Positions 1 through 6,555 of a stretch of 7,104 bases of DNA are shown in pieces; position 1 is the first letter of the stretch; the number at the start of each line of letters is the position of its first letter. The position numbers and the translations under genes are program-made. This DNA is from Methanosarcinaceae archaeon UBA470 (GTDB lineage Archaea > Halobacteriota > Methanosarcinia > Methanosarcinales > Methanosarcinaceae), in contig DAKU01000001.1 of assembly GCA_002508425.1 (NCBI GenBank), forward strand, positions 21,491-28,594. Direction: 5' to 3'. The notes under the pieces are model-generated. The model searched no databases. It was given only the letters and a program-made list of their open reading frames with translations, and had not been told where the DNA came from.

Positions 1-945
1 GGGGAAACCTACGAAATAACAAAAGATGTCTCCATTGAGTTCATTAATACTCAGCACAGTATAATCGATACTGTCTTTGTGGTTATCCATACCCCAAAAG
101 GCGCTATAATGTATGCTTGTGATTTCAAACTGGATAGGACACCTACTTTGGGAGAAGCACCGGATTTCAACAGGCTCAAAGCCCTCGGAGAAGAGGGAGT
201 CCTTGCACTTATTACCGAAAGTACTAATGCCGGACGTTCTGGTAAGGCACCTTCCGAACAGATAGCACATGACCTTGTAAAGGATGTACTGCTGGGTACT
301 GAAGAATCGAATGTGGGAATGATAATAACCACTTTTGCTTCTCATATAGCCCGTTTGAACTCCATTATTTCCTTCGCCGAGGAAATGGGGCGTATACCCA
401 TACTACTCGGTAGATCCATGGACAGGTACATGAGTACAGCTAAGGAACTTGGATACGTTCAACTTCCAAGGAATGTCGAAATATATGGCCAGCGCCGTGA
501 AGTCGAAAAGGCTTTGGAAAAAGTAATGAGAGAGGGTAAAAATAAATATCTGCCCATTGTTACCGGACATCAGGGAGAACCCGGTTCCATATTAATACGC
601 ATAGCTAACGGCGATACACCTTACATGATAGAACCAGGAGATAAGGTAATATTTTCCGCTAATGTGATTCCAAATCCGCTAACACAAGCTAATCGCTATG
701 CTCTGGAAACAAAGCTTAGGATGAAAGGGGCACGCATCTATGATAATGTACACGTATCTGGACACGCCTACAGAGAGGATCACTGGGAACTATTGAGGAT
801 GGTTAAACCAGAACATGTGATTCCTGCTCATGGGACCATAGAAATGCATTCAGCGTATATTGAGATGGCAGAAGATGCGGGATACGTGCTAGGAGATACG
901 CTCCACCTGTTAAGGAATGGAGAAGAGCTATATATAGAAGACTAA
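1..945 (+). CDS. rnj: RNase J-family beta-CASP ribonuclease, 5'-truncated
   Basis: The frame is open from base 1 and ends at TAA 943-945, giving 314 residues. The N-terminal part, including the HxHxDH zinc motif, lies outside the window; archaeal RNase J is roughly 450 residues, so about 130 are missing. The visible part starts in the metallo-beta-lactamase fold (YACDFKLD, with the metal-ligand Asp near residue 41). It continues through a beta-CASP domain (TTFASHIARL, then TGHQGEPGS), and returns to the hydrolase with HVSGHA and the final IPAHG histidine. The family is a zinc-dependent 5'-3' exo- and endoribonuclease acting on cytoplasmic RNA; in archaea it is linked to 5'-end trimming and mRNA turnover. 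It lies 24 nt before idsA on the same strand, an arrangement seen in archaeal isoprenoid gene clusters, so co-transcription is likely. The GTG at 79 is internal, not a start. The HVSGHA and TGxQGEP motifs argue against the CPSF-like archaeal branch. Confidence 0.9.
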   Translation, partial: GETYEITKDVSIEFINTQHSIIDTVFVVIHTPKGAIMYACDFKLDRTPTLGEAPDFNRLKALGEEGVLALITESTNAGRSGKAPSEQIAHDLVKDVLLGTEESNVGMIITTFASHIARLNSIISFAEEMGRIPILLGRSMDRYMSTAKELGYVQLPRNVEIYGQRREVEKALEKVMREGKNKYLPIVTGHQGEPGSILIRIANGDTPYMIEPGDKVIFSANVIPNPLTQANRYALETKLRMKGARIYDNVHVSGHAYREDHWELLRMVKPEHVIPAHGTIEMHSAYIEMAEDAGYVLGDTLHLLRNGEELYIED

Positions 946-961
946 TATCGCATCTAGTCAC

Positions 962-966
962 GAGGT
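962..966 (+). promoter_or_regulatory. Shine-Dalgarno site of idsA
   Basis: GAGGT lies 3 nt before ATG 970 and is complementary to the archaeal 16S rRNA tail. It supports ATG 970 as the start. No TATA element is evident in the 24-nt gap, which favours co-transcription with the upstream RNase J gene. Confidence 0.65.
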
Positions 967-969
967 ATC

Positions 970-1935
970 ATGAACCTGATAGAAGAGATTAAAAAACGAA
1001 GCGCACATGTAGATGAGGGCATCCAGGAAATGCTCCCCATCACACATCCCGAGGAGTTATATAAAGCTGCACGATATCTGCCTGATGCGGGCGGAAAAAG
1101 ACTAAGGCCTGCAGCTGTTATACTGGCTGCAGAAGCCGTAGGATCTGACCTTCAAACTGTGCTACCAGCTGCTGTTGCAGTAGAACTGGTGCACAATTTC
1201 ACCTTGGTGCATGACGATATAATGGACAAGGACGATGTGCGCAGAGGAATGCCTGCAGTCCATGTAAAGTGGGGCGAGCCAGGAGCGATCCTTGCGGGTG
1301 ATACATTATATTCCAAAGCCTTTGAGATCATAACCTCCATGGATAATGATCCAGTCCGTATCGTAAAATGTATTGATATCCTTGCAAGGACATGCACAGA
1401 AATATGCGAAGGCCAGTGGCTGGATGTAGAATTTGAGGATCAGGGTATAGTCTCTGAAGAACAGTATCTTGAAATGGTAGAGAAAAAGACTGCTGTGCTC
1501 TATGGAGCTGCATGTAAGATCGGCGCATTGCTTGGTGGTGCCCCTCTTGATGTTGCTGACCAAATGTACGAATTTGGTCGTATGATAGGCATTGGTTTCC
1601 AGATATATGACGATGTGCTGGATATTGTGACCCCTGAAGAGGTGCTTGGCAAAGTAAGAGGAAGCGATATAATGGAAGGTAAAAAGACCCTCATAGCTAT
1701 CCATGCTCTCAATGCCGGCGTAAAACTAGATATTTTTGGTAAGGGCAAGGCTTCAAAAGGACAATTGGAAGATGCTATCGGGCAGCTTGAAGATTCCGGG
1801 TCCATCGAATATGCAAGAAATGCAGCTGTTTCATATATCCGCGAAGGTAAAAAGAAACTGGATGTACTAGAAGATTCAGAGGCAAAAGATATTCTGCTTG
1901 CAATAGCAGATTACATGATAGAAAGATCTTATTGA
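970..1935 (+). CDS. idsA: Short-chain polyprenyl diphosphate synthase, probably geranylgeranyl diphosphate synthase
   Basis: This 321-residue trans-prenyltransferase is complete for the family. It condenses IPP with allylic diphosphates (DMAPP to GPP, FPP and GGPP), Mg-dependent, in the cytosol; GGPP is the C20 precursor of archaeal ether lipids. Visible motifs in order: GGKRLRP (41-47, IPP binding), the first Asp-rich motif DDIMD (82-86), GQWLD (148-152), KT (173-174), and the second Asp-rich motif YDDVLD (213-218) followed by the GK/GKK diphosphate-binding lysines (about 227-239). The fifth residue before the first DDxxD is Phe77. In the Sulfolobus GGPP synthase an aromatic residue at this place limits the product to C20, so GGPP is the inferred main product; a bifunctional FPP/GGPP enzyme is possible. 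It starts at ATG 970 with a GAGGT site and ends TGA. A hairpin terminator follows immediately. Confidence 0.93.
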   Translation: MNLIEEIKKRSAHVDEGIQEMLPITHPEELYKAARYLPDAGGKRLRPAAVILAAEAVGSDLQTVLPAAVAVELVHNFTLVHDDIMDKDDVRRGMPAVHVKWGEPGAILAGDTLYSKAFEIITSMDNDPVRIVKCIDILARTCTEICEGQWLDVEFEDQGIVSEEQYLEMVEKKTAVLYGAACKIGALLGGAPLDVADQMYEFGRMIGIGFQIYDDVLDIVTPEEVLGKVRGSDIMEGKKTLIAIHALNAGVKLDIFGKGKASKGQLEDAIGQLEDSGSIEYARNAAVSYIREGKKKLDVLEDSEAKDILLAIADYMIERSY

Positions 1936-1936
1936 A

Positions 1937-1968
1937 TTGGGTCACAATAGACCCAACATTTTGTTTTT
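1937..1968 (+). terminator. Hairpin plus T-tract terminator of idsA
   Basis: TTGGGTC (1937-1943) and GACCCAA (1950-1956) form a perfect 7-bp stem with a 6-nt loop. It begins one base after the idsA stop and is followed by a T-rich run (1959-1968, including TTTTT). This fits termination of the RNase J-idsA transcript; archaeal polymerase can stop at the T-tract alone. Confidence 0.7.
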
Positions 1969-2220
1969 AATCTTTTATAACAAATTCAAAAAGGTAGTAA
2001 TAAAGGATTTTTTTACTCATTGGCAGTTGCCTGCCCCTATATAAAATGCCCTTATGTATTCCTGAGGGAATATTTCCTCGTGTCTCTTTGCTTTTGATTC
2101 AGGATATATCAGCAACTACTTTGTTGTAGTCTTCAAAATAATAGGCCCCACATTGCGAAAGAGAGTGAGATTGCCTAAAAATAATGAAAGAAGCTTTTTA
2201 TAAATCCATAAAATAGCATG
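1969..2220. other. Convergent intergenic region, no clear gene
   Basis: This AT-rich stretch separates the ends of idsA and ppdK. It contains a TATA-like TATATAAA on the + strand (2038-2045), a small hairpin TATTCC/GGAATA with a TGAG loop (2057-2072) and a 5-bp stem ACTAC/GTAGT (2115-2130). On the - strand one frame is open from 2197 to 1970 except for a single TGA at 2099-2101. None of this is enough to call a gene. The open frame might be a gene remnant, and the TATA-like site might drive a small RNA; both are weak. Confidence 0.4.
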
Positions 2221-2251
2221 AACAGGGTCCGAAAAGACCCTGTTGAAAAAA
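2221..2251 (-). terminator. Strong hairpin just downstream of ppdK
   Basis: AACAGGGTC (2221-2229) and GACCCTGTT (2236-2244) form a perfect 9-bp stem with a 6-nt loop, starting 8 nt past the ppdK stop. Read on the - strand, a T6 run (2251-2246) comes before the hairpin rather than after it, and the downstream side is only moderately T-rich. It may stop or stabilise the ppdK 3' end, and could also block read-through from idsA, so it may work in both directions. Confidence 0.55.
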
Positions 2252-2252
2252 C

Positions 2253-4919
2253 TTACTTTTTATTCATTTCTTCTTCTTGAAGTGCTGCGTGAGCTGCTGC
2301 CATTCGGGCCACAGGTACACGGAAAGGTGAGCAACTTACATAATTAAGACCAACTTTATGTCCGAAAATAACAGAACTGGGCTCTCCTCCATGTTCACCG
2401 CAGATGCCTATCTTCAGATCACGACGTGCGGACCTACCTTTATCGATGCCTAATTTTATAAGTTCGCCCACACCGCTTTGATCAAGTACAGCAAACGGAT
2501 CATGTTCTAGAATAGACTGCTCTATATATGCAGGCAGGAATTTACCTGCATCATCTCTGCTGAAACCAAAGGTTGTCTGTGTGAGGTCATTTGTACCAAA
2601 GGAGAAGAATTCTGCCTCACGAGCTATTTTATCAGCCGTAAGAGCAGCTCTTGGAAGTTCTATCATGGTACCGATCTTGTAATCAATTTTTACACCTTTT
2701 TCTGCCATGACATCGCTTGCTATTTTTATAACTTGCTTCTTGACGATCTGCAGCTCTTTAACGTGAGATACAAGAGGGATCATAATCTCTGGGACAATGG
2801 ACATGCCGTCGTTGGAAAGCTCACAAGCAGCTTCAATGATAGCCTGCACCTGCATTTCATAAATTTCAGGGTACACGACTCCAAGCCGACATCCTCTGAA
2901 ACCGAGCATAGGGTTGATCTCTTTTAAGAACTCCACCCTTTCCATTACTTTCTTAACTTTATTAATCTCATCTGCTGGAGCACCTTTTTTCTCAAGCTCC
3001 ATTAATTTCTCCATGGCTTCCTCATGGTTTGGAAGGAACTCGTGAAGTGGTGGATCAAGCAAACGGATAGTCACAGGATAACCATCCATAGCACGGAATA
3101 TGCCGACGAAATCCTCTCTCTGCATAGGAAGAAGCTTTGCAAGAGCACATCTTCTTGAGGCTTCAGTGTCAGCCATGATCATTTCTCTTACAACGGGAAT
3201 TCTATTTTCACCAAAGAACATATGCTCTGTGCGGCATAATCCAATTCCTTCGGCACCAAAATCTCTGGCAACCTTAGCATCATTAGGAGTATCGGCATTT
3301 GTCCTTACACCCAGGGTCCTCACTTCATCTGCCCATTGTAGAACAGTCTTAAGCTCCCCACTCACTTCAGGTGTAATAAGAGGGACTTGTCCTATTATGA
3401 GATGGCCTGTTGAACCATCGATCGAGATATAATCACCTTCATTTACCATGCAATAGCCTGCATAGAAAACGCGGTTCTTGATATCGATGACCACATCGCC
3501 ACATCCCGCAACACATGGTTTACCCATACCTCTGGCCACCACTGCAGCATGAGATGTCATTCCACCGCGTACGGTCAGAATACCTTCTGCAGCATTCATA
3601 CCACCAATATCTTCAGGAGAGGTTTCAGCACGTACAAGGATTACCTTTTCACCAGACTCTGCCATTTCTTCTGCATGTTCAGCAGTGAATACAACCTTAC
3701 CTACTGCAGCTCCCGGAGATGCAGGAAGCCCTGTTGCTGCTGCCTTTAGATTTGCCTTCGGGTCTATCATAGGATGTAATAGTTTGTCTATCTGATTAGG
3801 GTCTATCCTTAAAAGAGCAGTTTTCTTATCGATAAGACCTTCTTCTACCATGTCTACTGCGATTTTTATTGCTGCAGCAGCAGTGCGTTTTCCATTCCGT
3901 GTCTGCAACATGTATAGTTTGCCCTGCTCAATGGTGAACTCAATATCCTGCATATCACGGAAGTGATTCTCCAGTTTGGCATAGATCTCTTCAAGCTGTT
4001 TGAAAGCAGCAGGCAGTGCCTCCTTAAGAGTAGAAATTGGCCTAGGTGTCCTGATACCTGCTACAACATCCTCTCCCTGAGCATTAATAAGGTATTCACC
4101 ATAAAAACGCTTATGTCCAGTTGCTGGGTCTCTTGTGAAAGCAACGCCTGTACCAGATGTTTCACCCATATTTCCATATACCATTGCCTGCACATTGACT
4201 GCGGTACCCCAGTCTGCAGGAATATTGTTCAGCTTACGGTATGTAATAGCACGCTGGTTGTTCCATGATTCAAAAACAGCATTTATAGCCATCATGAGCT
4301 GTTTGCGTGCATCCTGTGGGAACTTTTCCCCGGTTTCTTTTTCTATAATCAGTTTAAACTCTTCCACAAGTTCCTTCAGAGCATTTACATCGAGTTCTGT
4401 GTCCTGTCTTACGCCTAAAGAGCGTTTTTTCTCACTCAATGCATATTCGAACTTGTCATGTTCGATACCCAGAACAACATCTCCGAACATTGTCAGAAAA
4501 CGCCTGTAACTATCATAAGCGAATCTAGGATTGTCGGTGTTCTTTGCAATAACAAGGACAGTTATATCATTCATTCCAAGATTTAGAACCGTGTCCATCA
4601 TCCCTGGCATTGAAACACGTGCACCTGAACGCACCGACACAAGCAATGGATTACCATCATTGCCGAATGTTTTCCCAGATACCTCTTCAAGCCTTGAAAT
4701 TGCAGCATTAATCTGTTCCGGTAGTCCTGCAGGATAAGCTTTATCTTTGAGATACTGAACACAGACTTCAGCTGTGATAGTAAAACCAGGTGGTACTGGA
4801 ATACCAAGATTTGCCATTTCCGCCAGGTTTGCGCCTTTACCACCCAGCAGGTCTTTCATACTGTTTTTTCCTTCTGTCTTATTACCGCCGAAAAAGTACA
4901 CGAATTTATTGTCTGCCAC
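2253..4919 (-). CDS. ppdK: Pyruvate, phosphate dikinase
   Basis: The enzyme interconverts pyruvate + ATP + Pi and PEP + AMP + PPi in the cytosol; in methanogens it makes PEP for gluconeogenesis. Its 888 residues (from GTG 4919) are normal for the family. Order: N-terminal ATP-grasp nucleotide-binding half (GGKGANLAEM near 26-35; SVRSGARVSMPGMMDT near 95-110); swivelling phosphohistidine domain with GGMTSHAA, phospho-His at 457 and the regulatory-type Thr at 455; C-terminal TIM barrel with LCRTEH (Arg563), TIRLLDPP (Arg619), IELPRAA (Glu754), GTNDLTQ (Asn777, Asp778) and CGEHGG (catalytic Cys840). These match the catalytic set known from the Clostridium symbiosum enzyme at nearly constant offset, so it looks fully active. 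A TTG at 4922 is the alternative start; GTG is preferred because GGAGG then lies 7 nt away. The gene is alone on this strand, with its own TATA-like promoter. The TSH-His and CGEHGG motifs separate it from PEP synthase and enzyme I. Confidence 0.96.
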   Translation of the reverse strand: MADNKFVYFFGGNKTEGKNSMKDLLGGKGANLAEMANLGIPVPPGFTITAEVCVQYLKDKAYPAGLPEQINAAISRLEEVSGKTFGNDGNPLLVSVRSGARVSMPGMMDTVLNLGMNDITVLVIAKNTDNPRFAYDSYRRFLTMFGDVVLGIEHDKFEYALSEKKRSLGVRQDTELDVNALKELVEEFKLIIEKETGEKFPQDARKQLMMAINAVFESWNNQRAITYRKLNNIPADWGTAVNVQAMVYGNMGETSGTGVAFTRDPATGHKRFYGEYLINAQGEDVVAGIRTPRPISTLKEALPAAFKQLEEIYAKLENHFRDMQDIEFTIEQGKLYMLQTRNGKRTAAAAIKIAVDMVEEGLIDKKTALLRIDPNQIDKLLHPMIDPKANLKAAATGLPASPGAAVGKVVFTAEHAEEMAESGEKVILVRAETSPEDIGGMNAAEGILTVRGGMTSHAAVVARGMGKPCVAGCGDVVIDIKNRVFYAGYCMVNEGDYISIDGSTGHLIIGQVPLITPEVSGELKTVLQWADEVRTLGVRTNADTPNDAKVARDFGAEGIGLCRTEHMFFGENRIPVVREMIMADTEASRRCALAKLLPMQREDFVGIFRAMDGYPVTIRLLDPPLHEFLPNHEEAMEKLMELEKKGAPADEINKVKKVMERVEFLKEINPMLGFRGCRLGVVYPEIYEMQVQAIIEAACELSNDGMSIVPEIMIPLVSHVKELQIVKKQVIKIASDVMAEKGVKIDYKIGTMIELPRAALTADKIAREAEFFSFGTNDLTQTTFGFSRDDAGKFLPAYIEQSILEHDPFAVLDQSGVGELIKLGIDKGRSARRDLKIGICGEHGGEPSSVIFGHKVGLNYVSCSPFRVPVARMAAAHAALQEEEMNKK

Positions 4920-4926
4920 CAACTTT

Positions 4927-4932
4927 CCTCCC
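4927..4932 (-). promoter_or_regulatory. Shine-Dalgarno site of ppdK
   Basis: On the - strand GGGAGG lies 7 nt before GTG 4919 and 4 nt before TTG 4922. It is a near-perfect anti-16S match. The spacing favours GTG, so the TTG codon is probably untranslated. Confidence 0.75.
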
Positions 4933-4938
4933 TTGGAC

Positions 4939-4950
4939 CTGATGCATCAG
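4939..4950. repeat. 12-bp perfect palindrome in the ppdK leader
   Basis: CTGATGCATCAG reads the same on both strands. It lies 6 bp upstream of the ppdK Shine-Dalgarno site, between that site and the predicted transcription start. Its place suggests a possible operator or translational control element, but no regulator is identified and chance cannot be excluded. Confidence 0.4.
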
Positions 4951-5002
4951 AGATATTTTTTTGGTTGGATTATGTATGGAATGGAGCACAATTGCTGTAT
5001 TT

Positions 5003-5011
5003 GTATATAAG
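5003..5011 (-). promoter_or_regulatory. Predicted TATA box of ppdK
   Basis: On the - strand CTTATATAC lies about 90 nt before the ppdK start. With typical archaeal spacing of about 25 nt, transcription would begin near 4981, giving a leader of about 60 nt that includes the 4939-4950 palindrome. The short dyad TGGTCACCA (5016-5024) lies just upstream, near the BRE position. Prediction from sequence only. Confidence 0.45.
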
Positions 5012-5083
5012 GTTGTGGTCACCAGTAACAAATAATGAATCAATTCAACAACAGATGTTACTCCAATCATAGTTTTAACTCTT

Positions 5084-5120
5084 GTTTGAATTCCAAACTG
5101 CCTAGAATCTGATTCTAGGC
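5084..5120. repeat. Two adjacent inverted repeats upstream of ppdK
   Basis: GTTTG-N5-CAAAC (5084-5098) is followed one base later by a near-continuous palindrome (5100-5120) with 10-bp perfect arms, GCCTAGAATC and GATTCTAGGC, around a single T. The second could fold as an 8-bp RNA stem, but it has no good T-tract on either strand, so a terminator role is doubtful. Position 75-115 bp upstream of the ppdK TATA-like site fits a protein-binding site; no regulator is known. Confidence 0.5.
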
Positions 5121-5135
5121 TTCAATCTTAATAAC

Positions 5136-5159
5136 ACATGGTAATATAAATAACCATGT
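5136..5159. repeat. 7-bp inverted repeat
   Basis: ACATGGT (5136-5142) and ACCATGT (5153-5159) are perfect arms around a 10-bp AT-only spacer. It is the third inverted repeat within 76 bp in the ppdK/C-N hydrolase intergenic region. Beyond these repeats and an AT palindrome at 5179-5190, nothing gene-like is seen between 5025 and 5261. Confidence 0.4.
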
Positions 5160-5261
5160 AAACCAATGAAACTTAGTTTTAATTAATTAAGGATGAAGAA
5201 CTGATTTTAATAGATATATACCATGGATCGCATGAGATATATTTGTGATTAAATTGAAACC

Positions 5262-5280
5262 ACAGCATTCTTAATGCAGT
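5262..5280 (-). terminator. Possible weak terminator of the C-N hydrolase gene
   Basis: On the - strand, 10 nt past the TGA stop, GCATT-AAG-AATGC forms a 5-bp stem extended by two more pairs across a T-T mismatch. A T-rich stretch (GGTTTCAATTTAATC) follows. The stem is short, so the call is tentative. Confidence 0.35.
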
Positions 5281-5290
5281 CATCTCAAGT

Positions 5291-6103
5291 TCAGTACAAA
5301 TCCAATTGTCTATTATCTAAGAGCGAGACTTTACCACGAATCCTCTGTGTTTCATCCATATCAATTTCTTCCACGATAAAACACTCCTCATTTCCAGCTT
5401 CAACTTTGACATTGCCCCATGCATTGATAATCATAGAATTACCAAAGTACGATGCTAATGGAGCTGTACCTACACGATTACAAGCAATGTGAGGAATCTG
5501 GTTTTCTATAGCCCTGGTAGTTACAAGGGATTTCCACTGAGTTGCTTTGGGGTTTGCAAATTCAGCAACAGTAACCAAAATATCAGCTCCTGGAAGTACC
5601 AATTTTCTCGATACCTCCGGAAATCTGAGCTCAAAACAAATCTGAAGTCCGAGAGTTATTCCCAGTTTTTCAAGTTTTATTGGAGAGATCTGTTCTCCCC
5701 TTGAAAAATAAGTTTTTTCCATTCCGTAAAGATGAGTTTTCCTATAAACTCCACTGAGATTTCCGGATTCTAAACAGAACCCGAGGTTATAATATTTGAT
5801 AGTATCATTATTTGCAACCTTTTTTTCGATTATCGAACCTATAAGCACGCAATCGTGCATCTTCGAAAAGCCCAAGAGCTCTGCTATTGTCGGGTATTCT
5901 TCAACTTTGTGAGACACAGAACTTTCAGCTACGGATTCAAGATCCTTATAGCAAAAACCCGTTGAGAATGCTTCTGGCAACACTATTATTTTGGCACCTA
6001 GATCTATTGCGTTTTTTGCCATCAGAAGAGCCTTTACAACGTTCTTTTCTTTTGAACATTGTATAATATTCATCTGAATACAGGATACTTTGATAGTTAC
6101 CAT
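5291..6103 (-). CDS. Carbon-nitrogen hydrolase (nitrilase superfamily), substrate unknown
   Basis: This 270-residue protein has the alpha-beta-beta-alpha C-N hydrolase fold, which cleaves amide or similar C-N bonds using a Glu-Lys-Cys triad. All three are visible: Glu44 in LPEAFSTGF, Lys122 in YRKTHLYG and Cys156 in LQICFELRFPE. A downstream RAIENQ...NRVG block and the C-terminal basic/DLY ending match the Nit/omega-amidase-like branch and show the protein is full-length. Activity is likely; the substrate is not predictable. The open frame reaches back to TTG 6139, but ATG 6103 is chosen because the family normally begins with the beta-strand seen right after it (VTIKVSCIQMN). No strong Shine-Dalgarno site precedes it. 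It is a single gene, divergent from the right-hand region and separated from ppdK by 371 bp, so no operon partner points to a pathway. It ends TGA. Confidence 0.92.
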   Translation of the reverse strand: MVTIKVSCIQMNIIQCSKEKNVVKALLMAKNAIDLGAKIIVLPEAFSTGFCYKDLESVAESSVSHKVEEYPTIAELLGFSKMHDCVLIGSIIEKKVANNDTIKYYNLGFCLESGNLSGVYRKTHLYGMEKTYFSRGEQISPIKLEKLGITLGLQICFELRFPEVSRKLVLPGADILVTVAEFANPKATQWKSLVTTRAIENQIPHIACNRVGTAPLASYFGNSMIINAWGNVKVEAGNEECFIVEEIDMDETQRIRGKVSLLDNRQLDLY

Positions 6104-6307
6104 TGTACCACACTCATCTAACGCGTTAATAGATATCAATTCAAAAAATGTAATTAAATGTTACCTTTTGCCCCTCTAAATTCATGTACTTACTATGTTT
6201 CTTGTTTGAATTGTTGACGAAAGCATTTAAAGTGATTGAATGCATTTCATCATTATAATTATGAGCACATATTAATCTATAGATATTTTAATATAGATAA
6301 ATATTGA
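6104..6307. promoter_or_regulatory. Divergent promoter region
   Basis: AT-rich DNA between the - strand C-N hydrolase and + strand sequences. On the - strand ATTTAATTA (about 6147-6155) could be the TATA box of the hydrolase, placing its start near 6125. On the + strand TTTAATATA (6287-6295) is TATA-like. Palindromes ATCTATAGAT (6275-6284) and AATGCATT (6239-6246) are present. No coding pattern is seen here. Individual element calls are weak. Confidence 0.4.
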
Positions 6308-6434
6308 AGTGAACTCCATACTCTTAAAAAAGAGAACTGGGTAAAACAATTCAACGGTATCGATCATGCAAAAACAGATCTCTATTCATTTGATACTTCG
6401 GATCACATCAAGTATCCGTTCAAGCGATCTCAGG

Positions 6435-6444
6435 TATTATATTT
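6435..6444 (+). promoter_or_regulatory. Possible TATA box of the LVIVD-repeat gene
   Basis: TATTATATTT lies about 125 nt before ATG 6567, which would give a start near 6465 and a leader of about 100 nt. The alternative at 6287-6295 would give a leader of about 250 nt. Neither is decisive, and this one lies inside the presumed gene remnant. Confidence 0.2.
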
Positions 6445-6449
6445 CAGAA

Positions 6450-6469
6450 AGGGACAACCTTTTGTCCCT
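6450..6469. repeat. 8-bp perfect stem-loop at the frame break
   Basis: AGGGACAA (6450-6457) and TTGTCCCT (6462-6469) are perfect arms around a CCTT tetraloop. The loop and right arm cover the point where the reading frame of the remnant changes. It may be a structured RNA element or simply a palindrome prone to small indels. Confidence 0.45.
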
Positions 6470-6555
6470 GACTGGTAATAATTCTATCAGTAGGGATACT
6501 GTTAGGCTGTTCTCAGGCATGCAAAATCCAATGAATGCAAAAATATCTGCGGACT

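Noticed and set aside
1152..1805. Several - strand ORFs of 66-132 codons inside idsA, and + strand ORFs inside ppdK
   Set aside because: They are antisense shadows of strongly supported genes and have no recognisable domains.
4906..5070. 54-codon - strand ORF (ATG 5070) running across the ppdK promoter and overlapping the ppdK start
   Set aside because: It has no good ribosome site, contains the predicted ppdK TATA box, and its composition is not protein-like; such a length arises by chance in AT-rich DNA.
6104..6139. Upstream TTG start giving the C-N hydrolase 12 extra residues
   Set aside because: The family begins at the beta-strand following ATG 6103; the extra residues match nothing typical and TTG has no ribosome site.
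5081..6212. 12-bp direct repeat CTTGTTTGAATT at 5081-5092 and 6201-6212
   Set aside because: About one such match is expected by chance in a window of this size, and the two copies lie at different distances from their genes.
6472..6531. Frame with a lipobox-like hydrophobic stretch (LVIILSVGILLGCSQA)
   Set aside because: It has no start codon, is closed by TGA on both sides within about 20 codons, and overlaps the other frames; probably coincidence.
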